From NCBI GenBank assembly GCA_007132865.1, contig SLNU01000339.1, positions 1 through 5,570 of the forward strand: a stretch of DNA of 5,570 bases. The letters are read 5' to 3'. The stretch comes from Bacteroidales bacterium (GTDB lineage: Bacteria > Bacteroidota > Bacteroidia > Bacteroidales > UBA7960). The position numbers were made by a program, and so were the translations under genes. Shown piece by piece: positions 1 through 5,570 of the stretch. A model generated the notes under the pieces. The model was given only the letters and a program-made list of their open reading frames with translations, had not been told where the DNA came from and did not search any database. Position 1 is the first letter of the stretch, and each line of letters starts with the position of its first letter.

Positions 1-15
1 ATTTACCCGCGCTTG

Positions 16-75
16 CAAGGATTTCTTAACAAATTTTAGAGAAAAATAGTTAAGAAAAAAATAAAATGACCCTTG
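16..75 (-). terminator. Possible terminator or end-of-operon structure after the metallophosphatase gene
   Basis: Directly after the last stop codon, a 9-base perfect inverted repeat TTTCTTAAC (22-30) / GTTAAGAAA (49-57) with an 18-base loop is nested inside a second pair, CAAGG (16-20) / CCTTG (71-75). The inner stem has only two GC pairs, and on the minus strand the T-rich run lies before the stem and not after it, so it is not a classical intrinsic terminator. It is the only structured element in bases 1-81, where no gene is seen. Confidence 0.3.
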
Positions 76-81
76 TTTTTT

Positions 82-1017
82 TTAAATATTTGTCGTAACT
101 GCATCAATGAATTTTTCATGGGTTGCGGGTCCGATAAATACCTCCATCTTCCCAAGGCGGGTTCCTCCCGAACCTGCCTGTCCGATGCTCACCGGAAGCC
201 CGTTAATATTCTCCACCACTTCAGGCGGATCCAGTACGCGGTGGGTGTGGCCCCCTATGATGATGTCCGTATGCCTGGTTTGCTGGGCGACCAAATAATC
301 ACTTACCCTGTCTGAGTCATACCGGAATCCCAAATGAGACACACAAATGATCAGATCGCATTTTTTCTCTTTTTTCAGCATGTCTTCCATCTCCTGTGCC
401 ACATCCACCGGGTCATGGTAGACGGTCTCCCCGTAAAGCTTGCTTCCCACCAGTCCGCGAAGCGATATCCCCAGCCCGTAAATCCCGACGTCGATGCCGT
501 TCCGGTTCAATACCAGGTAAGGGACCGTCTGGTCATGGAGTATGGTTTGGGAAAAATCATAGTTTGAGCAGACAAAAGGGAAGTTGGCATGGGGCAGGAC
601 CTTTAGCAATCCGTCCATCCCGTTGTCGAACTCATGGTTCCCCAGTGTGGCGGCCGTGTATCCAAGATGACTCATCAGTACCAACTCCGTCTCACCGCCA
701 TACATATTATAATAAGGAGTTCCCTGGAAAAAATCTCCGGCATCCAGCAGCAGGAGTTCCGGGTCCTCCTGCCGGAATTGATTGACCAGGACCGCCCGTC
801 TGGCGTAGCCTCCCATGCCCGCGAAATTCGGGTCATTGGTGGGATAAGGGTCAATGCGGCTATGGGTGTCGTTCGTATGTAAAATGGTGAGCCGCCTTAT
901 GCCGCTACCTCCGTAAGCCAGGTGCGGGATTCCTGCCATGGCCCCCAGGCCCGCCAGTCCGGCTACCCGTAAGAAATTTCTTCTGCTGGTTCCGTTCATA
1001 GAATAAGGTTTATGCAT
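82..1017 (-). CDS. Tat-exported metallophosphatase, N-terminal catalytic half of a 5'-nucleotidase
   Basis: This 311-residue protein is the calcineurin-like metallophosphoesterase domain of the UshA/CD73 5'-nucleotidase family, without the usual C-terminal domain. Residues 11-16 (SRRNFL) followed by a Gly/Ala-rich hydrophobic stretch to about 35 form a twin-arginine signal, so it should be exported folded. All metal and catalytic positions of the family are visible: D50 and H52 (TNDTH), D95 (DAGD), N127 and H128 (GNHEFD), H228 (SHLG), H257 and H259 (GGHTH). It should hydrolyse a phosphate ester, probably of a nucleotide, using two metal ions. The matching C-terminal domain is encoded by the gene just upstream in transcription (1083-1859), 65 bases away, so they are probably co-transcribed and act together. 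Met7 (997-999) is an alternative start that keeps the whole Tat motif. A free-standing phosphatase with a different substrate is possible. The family call is firm; the substrate is inferred. Confidence 0.93.
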   Translation of the reverse strand: MHKPYSMNGTSRRNFLRVAGLAGLGAMAGIPHLAYGGSGIRRLTILHTNDTHSRIDPYPTNDPNFAGMGGYARRAVLVNQFRQEDPELLLLDAGDFFQGTPYYNMYGGETELVLMSHLGYTAATLGNHEFDNGMDGLLKVLPHANFPFVCSNYDFSQTILHDQTVPYLVLNRNGIDVGIYGLGISLRGLVGSKLYGETVYHDPVDVAQEMEDMLKKEKKCDLIICVSHLGFRYDSDRVSDYLVAQQTRHTDIIIGGHTHRVLDPPEVVENINGLPVSIGQAGSGGTRLGKMEVFIGPATHEKFIDAVTTNI

Positions 1018-1056
1018 AAAGGCTTGCCTTTATTTGTTTGCTGGAATGACTTCCAG
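1018..1056 (-). repeat. Two short perfect inverted repeats between the nucleotidase genes
   Basis: The 65-base gap between the two nucleotidase genes contains CTGGAA-TGAC-TTCCAG (1041-1056; 6-base arms, 4-base loop) and AAAGGC-TT-GCCTTT (1018-1031; 6-base arms, 2-base spacer, which would form a 5-bp stem with a 4-base loop). The second ends directly at the start codon of the metallophosphatase, and its arm covers the only SD-like sequence (AAAGG on the minus strand). Neither is followed by a U-run in the direction of transcription, so they do not look like terminators. They could fold in the mRNA and tune translation of the second gene. Confidence 0.5.
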
Positions 1057-1082
1057 GAAAAATATTTGAATTTCCCAGGATA

Positions 1083-1859
1083 TCACTCCTGGTAATAAAT
1101 CCGCCCGTCAAGGCGGGAAGAGACCTTCCGGCCCATGGCATCCTGCTCCTCCATGTGCAGGATGATGGCATCCCTTATCCGCAGGCCCACCACCTCTGTG
1201 TTCAGCGGGTCTGCAAAAAAGGACATATTGTCTCCCGAGCCGGCCAGGTAATCAGATGTCAGTACCTTGTAAGTCCGGTCTGGGTCAAATGCCTGTCCCT
1301 GCACCAGCACTTCTGCCGGTTCCCGGTCCCTTATTCCTATCTTAATGCCCGAAACCGGTGTTCCGACATTGCGGGAGGCGATGTATTCAAATACCTCCCA
1401 GGCCTTTTCCGCACCCAGGGTCAGGACCACCATTTCATTTTCAAAGGGCATCACCTCAAAGACCCTTGACCTGGTCACGGGCCCTTCGGGTATGCTGGTC
1501 CGTATCCCCCCGTAATTCAATACACAAAAGTCGATGGGCCTGTCGTCCTCCGGATCATATCGCTCCTGTCCCTTTTCGAGGACCAGGTCGGCGATGAAAT
1601 TGTTGAGCAGGTCTTCCGGCGTTCCTTTTCTCATCAACTGGGCGGAATGGGCCAGTACCTGGTTCATTTCGGCTTCCAGGCTGGTACGGTAAAGGGCAAT
1701 GATGGAATCGGTGGCCGGATCAGGTATTGGGGCGGAAATGCTGTCCACTGAAATCAGCTTTCCTTCCGTGGCCTTGCCAACATCGGGAGACTGACAAGCC
1801 TGTCCGACGAAAAGAATTGCTAATATAAAGAAATAAAGTAGGTTATGTGATTTAAGCAT
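1083..1859 (-). CDS. 5'-nucleotidase C-terminal domain lipoprotein (substrate-binding half)
   Basis: This 258-residue protein matches the C-terminal domain of UshA/CD73-type 5'-nucleotidases with no phosphoesterase domain attached. In the full-length enzymes this domain binds the nucleotide and rotates to present it to the metal site. Recognisable family motifs are NYGGIR (115-120, with the phosphate/ribose-side Arg120), PFENEMV (138-144) and SDYLAGSGDN (202-211, with the nucleoside-contacting Asp210). Residues 1-21 are a Sec signal with a long hydrophobic run ending at Cys22, so it is probably a lipoprotein, though VGQAC is not an ideal lipobox. The start at 1857-1859 was chosen because the signal peptide begins there. 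An upstream in-frame ATG at 1919 would add 20 unrelated residues in front of it. Both aromatic clamp positions of CD73 differ here (see findings). It probably works with the metallophosphatase encoded directly downstream. Domain identity is strong; the partner is inferred from context. Confidence 0.9.
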   Translation of the reverse strand: MLKSHNLLYFFILAILFVGQACQSPDVGKATEGKLISVDSISAPIPDPATDSIIALYRTSLEAEMNQVLAHSAQLMRKGTPEDLLNNFIADLVLEKGQERYDPEDDRPIDFCVLNYGGIRTSIPEGPVTRSRVFEVMPFENEMVVLTLGAEKAWEVFEYIASRNVGTPVSGIKIGIRDREPAEVLVQGQAFDPDRTYKVLTSDYLAGSGDNMSFFADPLNTEVVGLRIRDAIILHMEEQDAMGRKVSSRLDGRIYYQE

Positions 1860-1888
1860 GGGAATTGGGTTTGCTGTGGGCAAAAAAA

Positions 1889-1919
1889 CAATATTAAGCT
1901 TTCTTCCACTAAAAAGCAA
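1889..1919 (-). promoter_or_regulatory. Candidate promoter for the two-gene 5'-nucleotidase unit
   Basis: In the 95-base AT-rich gap after the yigZ-like gene, the minus strand reads TTG (1917-1919), 20 bases, then TAATATTG (1889-1896). This is one mismatch from the Bacteroidota TAnnTTTG element, at good spacing from a -33 TTG. Transcription would begin near 1882, about 23 bases before the lipoprotein start at 1859. It suggests the nucleotidase genes can be expressed apart from the ribD operon. Such elements occur by chance in AT-rich DNA, so confidence is limited. Confidence 0.35.
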
Positions 1920-1954
1920 TCAAAAATCTCGGCTTTTTTTAATTTAGAATCAGA

Positions 1955-2584
1955 TCAGGGTTTTTGTCTGGATTCGCCCTGTTCCAACTTCCTGATCCGG
2001 ACCCCGTGGAGGTTTTCAAAGGCCGACCACACCTGGTCTGAGATGCTTTGCCGTACAGGGACCACCAGCCTGCAGCTGAGTTCAAACTCCTGGCCCCGCT
2101 GGTCCAGTTCAAATTCCTTGATCAGCCGCATCACATCGTTCATGAGCGGGTATTCGAAGCGTATCTCGAAATGGTCCTCCATGATGCGGGTAACGAGGCC
2201 GGCATTGTCGAGCGCCTCCTTTGTAGCGCCCTTGTATGCATTGATCAGTCCGCGGACCCCCAGTTTGGTGCCCCCGAAGTACCTGACCACCACGACCAGC
2301 ACATCGGTGAGGCCGGCGGAAAGAATCTGCCCGTGGATAGGCCTCCCGGCAGTTCCTGAGGGCTCCCCGTCATCGTTGTAACGGTAAACTGATTGGTCCG
2401 GTCCGAAAACCCAGGCATAACAATGGTGCCTGGCATCATGGTATTGCTTTTTGATTGCGTCCAGAATCTCCCTGGCCATTTCTTCATTGTCTGCAGGATG
2501 GGCCAGGGCGATGAACTTGCTGCCCTTGTCCTTGTAGAGCCCGGTGACAGGGGCTCGGATCGTTTTATAGGTATCATCTTTCAT
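1955..2584 (-). CDS. YigZ/IMPACT family protein (UPF0029 plus DUF1949)
   Basis: This 209-residue protein has the usual length and layout of bacterial YigZ. An N-terminal IMPACT (UPF0029) domain spans about 17-125 with the two hallmark motifs, DDGEPSGTAGRPI (71-83) and VVVVRYFGGTKLG (97-109). A C-terminal DUF1949 domain, an RNA-binding-like ferredoxin fold, spans about 138-197. It is cytosolic. The eukaryotic relative IMPACT modulates the kinase GCN2, but the role of the bacterial proteins is not settled, so no function is asserted. The start at 2582-2584 was chosen because the family N-terminus begins there (MKDDTYKTIRAP). An in-frame ATG at 2623 would add 13 residues inside the upstream permease gene. 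The permease stop is only 5 bases upstream of the chosen start, which indicates co-transcription with ribD and the permease. No residues look missing or unusual. Confidence 0.93.
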   Translation of the reverse strand: MKDDTYKTIRAPVTGLYKDKGSKFIALAHPADNEEMAREILDAIKKQYHDARHHCYAWVFGPDQSVYRYNDDGEPSGTAGRPIHGQILSAGLTDVLVVVVRYFGGTKLGVRGLINAYKGATKEALDNAGLVTRIMEDHFEIRFEYPLMNDVMRLIKEFELDQRGQEFELSCRLVVPVRQSISDQVWSAFENLHGVRIRKLEQGESRQKP

Positions 2585-2589
2585 AAGGC

Positions 2590-3450
2590 TCAGGTTCCCA
2601 TGGCGATCAGCAGGATCGCGCATAGGGCCAGGACGATGCCGGCCCAGTTGACGGGGGTCAGGCGTTCCCTGAAGAAGAAAAACCCGGACAGGGCAGACAG
2701 GCTGACGATGCTGACATTGAAGACCGGAAAAAATACGGAGCTTTCAAAGATACCGAGAGACAGCAAAAAGAAATAGCTGGAGAAAAAGTTCAGGAATCCC
2801 AGCCAAATGCCGGCCAGTAGGCTTCGCCCATGTATAGGCTGCTTGTTTTTCAGTGCCTTGCTGAGCAGGATCACGCTGCCGATGACCATGGAAGACACGA
2901 ATACCGTGCCCAAAAACAACAGGGTTTCACCTTCCCCGACATGGAACATCTGTGCATGCTTGGTCAGGGTGTCATTGGCACCATTTCCCAGAAACAGCAG
3001 CACTGGCAGGATCAAAACCCGCTTGTCTATGCGCTGTTCCTGCTTTTTGCGGAAGGTAAGGTAAAAGGCCAGCAGGGAGGCGATGATGCCGGTGAGCTTG
3101 AGGACATTCAAAGGTTCCGCATAGGCCATGATGCCCACGCTTACCGGGATGACCACCGACATCTTGCTTGAAACGGATGTGACGGCGATCCCTGCCTTTT
3201 GTGCCGAGAGGGCAAAAACCAGAAAAACCAGAATGAATGTAAATCCGATTGCCCCTGCATAGGGAAACCAGCTCCTGAAAGGGAGATCTGAAAAAGCGAC
3301 CGGTGCGTTGAAAAACAGCAGGCACATAACAGCCGCCACAAAATAGTTTACAGTGATGGCCTGGAGGTTGTCGATCCGGAAGTGTGTGAAAAGCCGGAAA
3401 CTAATGACGATGGCTGTTGAGAACAGGATGGTAGCTATCAGGTAGATCAT
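2590..3450 (-). CDS. EamA-family (drug/metabolite transporter superfamily) 10-helix permease
   Basis: This 286-residue integral inner-membrane protein has about ten hydrophobic helices, roughly at 2-20, 31-48, 64-83, 97-111, 115-133, 144-158, 175-197, 211-231, 239-258 and 268-285. That is the two-times-five-helix EamA arrangement of the drug/metabolite transporter superfamily. A charged loop at 134-144 separates the halves, and the second half has the typical late signature with the charged turn FRERLTPVNW (260-269). Substrate and direction cannot be read from sequence. The context is informative: its ATG is 5 bases after the ribD stop and its stop is 5 bases before the yigZ-like start, so it is surely translated from the ribD message. 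The riboflavin transporter RibN of Rhizobium belongs to the same superfamily, so a flavin or flavin-precursor substrate is a reasonable but unproven guess. An amino acid or other metabolite exporter is equally compatible. Confidence 0.9.
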   Translation of the reverse strand: MIYLIATILFSTAIVISFRLFTHFRIDNLQAITVNYFVAAVMCLLFFNAPVAFSDLPFRSWFPYAGAIGFTFILVFLVFALSAQKAGIAVTSVSSKMSVVIPVSVGIMAYAEPLNVLKLTGIIASLLAFYLTFRKKQEQRIDKRVLILPVLLFLGNGANDTLTKHAQMFHVGEGETLLFLGTVFVSSMVIGSVILLSKALKNKQPIHGRSLLAGIWLGFLNFFSSYFFLLSLGIFESSVFFPVFNVSIVSLSALSGFFFFRERLTPVNWAGIVLALCAILLIAMGT

Positions 3451-3455
3451 AGAAC

Positions 3456-4517
3456 TCAGCGTTTAACCTGGTTTGTGAACCAAAAAAACAATTCCCTGCC
3501 GATGGGTATACGTGCCGGTTTGCCTGGTCCGATTACCGGCGCGGGAATCCCTGTCCCGAAAAACTGGGACCCGCAAAACACGCGGGCTTCATCCCACAGG
3601 CCTGCATCGATAAACGACTGGATCAGCCGGCGGCCCCCTTCCACAAATACCGATTGCACACCCAGACCGTAAAGGTGTTCCAGTATGCCTGGCAGGGGAG
3701 ACTGGCTGAAGTCAAGCCTGACAAAACGGGTCGGGCCGGTTGTTTCGCCTGACTTCCTTTCGTTAAAGACAATGGTGGGCTGGCTGTTGTCGAACAGGTG
3801 CAGACTTTGCGGCAACCTCAGCCGTCGGTCAATGACCACCCGCAGGGGCTGTTTGCCTGTCCAGTCACGAACATTCAGCCGGGGGTTGTCAAGCAATGCC
3901 GTATTGGTGCCGGCCATGATTGCCGGCTCCTCTGAGCGCCATTTGTGCACGAGCATGCGGAGGCGTTCGCTGGTAATCCAGGTGGGGCGGGCTGCCTGGT
4001 CCGCTGTCCGCCGTACATCTATGAAACCGTCTGAGGTTTGTGCCCACTTCAGGATGATGTAGGGGCGGTTTTTTTCATGGTATGCGAAGAAGCGCTTGTT
4101 CAGGGTTCGGCAATCACTTTCGAGTATTCCCTTTTTTATACGGCAACCCGCTGCCTGCAATGCCTCTATCCCTTTTCCCGCGACCAGTGGATTGGGGTCC
4201 CGGGTTCCGATATACACTTTTTTTATCCCATGCCTGAGGATCAGTTCTGTGCAGGGCGGCGTCTTGCCGTGGTGGCTGCAGGGCTCCAGATTCACATACA
4301 GGCTGGATTGTGCAAGCAGTGCCGGGTTCCTGACCGAATCGATGGCAGTAACTTCGGCATGCGGTCCTCCAAAAACCTGATGATGGCCTTCCCCGATGAT
4401 CTTTCCCTCGTGTACAATTACACAGCCGACCATGGGATTGGGGGCCACATTTCCCAGTCCGACTCCCGCCAGGTCCAGACACCTGCGCATATACCATTGA
4501 TGTTCCCTTGCTTCCAA
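3456..4517 (-). CDS. ribD: Bifunctional diaminohydroxyphosphoribosylaminopyrimidine deaminase / 5-amino-6-(5-phosphoribosylamino)uracil reductase
   Basis: RibD catalyses the second and third steps of riboflavin synthesis in the cytosol: deamination of the pyrimidine made from GTP, then NADPH-dependent reduction of the ribosyl side chain. Numbering from the TTG at 4515-4517 (353 residues, normal length), the zinc deaminase domain covers about 8-130. It has APNPMVG (25-31), the catalytic HAE (53-55) and the zinc cysteines Cys80 and Cys89 in an EPCSHHGKTPPC context. The reductase domain runs from about 151 to the end and shows RPYIILKWAQTSDG (151-164), a GTNTALLDNP substrate/cofactor loop, and VEGGRRLIQSF near the C-terminus. 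Both activities look intact. The TTG start gives MEAREHQWYMRRCLDLA, the usual N-terminus length. ATG at 4488-4490 (MRRC) is the alternative and would trim a conserved helix. An ATG at 4634 would run 56 bases into the upstream gene and is rejected. It heads the ribD, permease, yigZ-like operon. Confidence 0.95.
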   Translation of the reverse strand: MEAREHQWYMRRCLDLAGVGLGNVAPNPMVGCVIVHEGKIIGEGHHQVFGGPHAEVTAIDSVRNPALLAQSSLYVNLEPCSHHGKTPPCTELILRHGIKKVYIGTRDPNPLVAGKGIEALQAAGCRIKKGILESDCRTLNKRFFAYHEKNRPYIILKWAQTSDGFIDVRRTADQAARPTWITSERLRMLVHKWRSEEPAIMAGTNTALLDNPRLNVRDWTGKQPLRVVIDRRLRLPQSLHLFDNSQPTIVFNERKSGETTGPTRFVRLDFSQSPLPGILEHLYGLGVQSVFVEGGRRLIQSFIDAGLWDEARVFCGSQFFGTGIPAPVIGPGKPARIPIGRELFFWFTNQVKR

Positions 4518-4537
4518 TTGGCGTGGTGTTGACCGGG

Positions 4538-4573
4538 CAAAGTTAGTATAATAAATCCAGCCTGGCCGCCAAA
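4538..4573 (-). promoter_or_regulatory. Candidate Bacteroidota-type promoter for the ribD operon
   Basis: Read on the minus strand, TAACTTTG (4538-4545) matches the Bacteroidota -7 consensus TAnnTTTG exactly. A TTTG at 4570-4573 lies 24 bases upstream, a little longer than the usual spacing of about 19-21 to the -33 element. The site falls just after the phosphatase stop codon. Transcription would start near 4531, giving a leader of about 14 bases to the TTG start or about 40 to the ATG. Only sequence matching supports it. Confidence 0.5.
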
Positions 4574-4578
4574 AATGA

Positions 4579-5570
4579 TCAAATGAAATGGAGTGTAACC
4601 TCCTTGAGTAGTTTCTCCTCCAGCATTCTGGCAATCCTTTTTACGACGGTGCGTCGGATCTCCAGTTCCACGGGCAGGTTGGGGTCCTGATGTGCCACAT
4701 TGACGGCCGTGCCCACCCAAAAGCGGATCTCATCGCTTTCCAGGAACATCCTTATGATGCTGTCAGCCGGACCCTTACCCAGCTCGGTCCGGGGTCCGTA
4801 TTTTTCCAGAATCGCGGCCACCTTGCTCAGGGTCAGGATCCCTTCGGTGACCAGGTCAATGCCTCCCATTTGGGAAACAGGGGGGAGGTCCGGGTCGTCA
4901 AACTCCAGGGTGTCCTCCACCGGAATGCCTAGTTCCCGTCCGATTATGTCTGCGGTCGTTCCCCCGCAGATGATCTTTCTCCCGTGGAAGTCCCTTACGA
5001 CCCCGGCAAGCTCGCCATCTTTTTCCTTTTCGTAAGGGGGGCCCGAACAGAGGAGCAGTTTACGTGGTTCCCGGAAATAAACCACCGCGCTGCTGATATC
5101 ATCCTTTGACTGGTAACCGTCGTTGGAGTGTGCATGGTTGACCAGCTGGGTGGAAAGCCTGGCCGCGGAAGTTTCCGGATGGTCCTTCACAAATCGTGTG
5201 AGGAAGTCTGTCACATTTTCAAGTCCCCAGCCCAGCAGGTATTTCCCCCGTCCCAAACCGGACTGTGTAATGCCGTCGGTCAGCAATACGATGCGGTCCT
5301 CCTTCCTGGCCAGGAATGTACAGGCCTTTATCTCCTTGCCCTGGTTGGCACTGGATTCGAGGGTGATGTTTTGCCATTCCAGCTTCAGGGGGTCTTCTCC
5401 GCGCAATACGATGGCATCCGGATTGTCGTAATTGATCACGGTGGTTTGTCCGCTTTCCTCAATATCGACCACGGTAAAGGTCGAATAGGAGATCTTGCGT
5501 TCGCTGCAGACAGGAAGGGTGTTCATGATGATCTCCGCGATCTTGTGTGCATCCTTGTGTTCCCTTGTAA
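4579..5570 (-). CDS. SpoIIE/PP2C-family serine phosphatase with C-terminal extension, start outside the window
   Basis: The reading frame is open to the window edge, so the visible 329 residues are the C-terminal part and the first metal-binding motifs of the phosphatase fold are missing. An ATG at 5526 is internal: the 14 residues before it continue in the same style without a stop. Visible PPM/PP2C features are the DG pair at D98-G99 (VLLTDGITQSG) and the acidic pair D156-D157 (SKDDISSAVV), both expected metal-site positions in SpoIIE-type serine/threonine phosphatases. After about residue 168 comes a further 160-residue region containing SGPPYEKEKD, CGGTTADI (201-208) and MGGIDLVTEGILTLSKV. 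From memory, SpoIIE proteins with this tail occur in [FeFe]-hydrogenase/NADH-dehydrogenase operons of anaerobes, so regulation of such a complex is likely but not shown here. It is upstream of ribD, separated by 61 bases containing a possible separate promoter. The family call is firm; the hydrogenase link is inference. Confidence 0.85.
   Translation of the reverse strand, partial: TREHKDAHKIAEIIMNTLPVCSERKISYSTFTVVDIEESGQTTVINYDNPDAIVLRGEDPLKLEWQNITLESSANQGKEIKACTFLARKEDRIVLLTDGITQSGLGRGKYLLGWGLENVTDFLTRFVKDHPETSAARLSTQLVNHAHSNDGYQSKDDISSAVVYFREPRKLLLCSGPPYEKEKDGELAGVVRDFHGRKIICGGTTADIIGRELGIPVEDTLEFDDPDLPPVSQMGGIDLVTEGILTLSKVAAILEKYGPRTELGKGPADSIIRMFLESDEIRFWVGTAVNVAHQDPNLPVELEIRRTVVKRIARMLEEKLLKEVTLHFI

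Noticed and set aside
1860..1919. N-terminal extension of the nucleotidase lipoprotein from an ATG at 1919
   Set aside because: It would put 20 residues before the signal peptide, and it starts upstream of the candidate transcription start.
1911..1938. AAAAAGC / GCTTTTT inverted repeat with a 14-base loop, considered as a terminator after the yigZ-like gene
   Set aside because: The stem has only two GC pairs and a large loop, and it overlaps the candidate promoter. Chance pairing of A- and T-runs explains it.
2585..2623. N-terminal extension of the YigZ-like protein from an ATG at 2623
   Set aside because: The 13 extra residues lie within the permease coding sequence and precede the normal family start at MKDDTYKTIRAP.
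4038..4532. 164-residue plus-strand open frame opposite ribD, and similar plus-strand frames at 396-785, 2393-2776 and 3685-4062
   Set aside because: They lie antisense to well-supported genes, are rich in Cys, Arg, Ser and Pro, and show no recognisable domain. They are shadows of GC-rich codon positions in the real genes.
4518..4578. FMN riboswitch upstream of ribD
   Set aside because: The gap is only 61 bases, too short for an RFN element, and none of its conserved GC-rich segments can be seen.
4518..4634. N-terminal extension of RibD from an ATG at 4634
   Set aside because: It overlaps the phosphatase gene by 56 bases, its 39 extra residues do not resemble any RibD N-terminus, and the candidate promoter lies inside it.
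1..5570. Defence island, CRISPR array, insertion sequence or phage remnant
   Set aside because: There are no spaced direct repeats, no transposase or integrase, no terminal inverted repeats of element scale, and composition is uniform across the six housekeeping-type genes.

Overview
All six genes that can be supported lie on the minus strand, so transcription runs from high to low coordinates. The window looks like chromosomal DNA from a member of the Bacteroidota, probably an anaerobic or environmental lineage near the Bacteroidales/Marinilabiliales. This is inferred from three things: the gene set and order (ribD, EamA permease, IMPACT/YigZ protein, then a two-gene 5'-nucleotidase), promoter-like elements of the TAnnTTTG type in place of a classical -10/-35, and the lack of strong Shine-Dalgarno sequences. 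Base composition is roughly half GC inside genes, and the intergenic gaps are AT-rich. There are no mobile elements, no tRNA or rRNA genes and no CRISPR array, and no gap exceeds 100 bases.

Right end (4579-5570): the C-terminal 329 residues of a SpoIIE/PP2C-type phosphatase whose start lies beyond the window. It carries a long C-terminal extension, as in the version that sits in [FeFe]-hydrogenase/NADH-dehydrogenase loci. Centre (1955-4517): a tightly packed set of ribD (riboflavin deaminase/reductase), a 10-helix EamA-family permease and a YigZ/IMPACT family protein. Both junctions have only 5 bases between stop and start, so the three are almost certainly one operon. A Bacteroidota-type promoter can be proposed just before ribD, between it and the phosphatase gene.

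Left end (82-1859): a 5'-nucleotidase divided into two proteins, with the gene for the C-terminal (substrate-binding) half transcribed first and the gene for the N-terminal (metallophosphatase) half second. The first has a lipoprotein-like Sec signal and the second a twin-arginine signal. Together they could rebuild one UshA/CD73-like enzyme outside the inner membrane. The 65-base gap between them holds two small perfect inverted repeats.

Overall this is mostly ordinary housekeeping territory. I see no clear undescribed system. The points most worth checking are the divided, order-reversed nucleotidase with altered substrate-pocket residues, the phosphatase's C-terminal domain, and whether the permease locked to ribD carries a flavin-related substrate.
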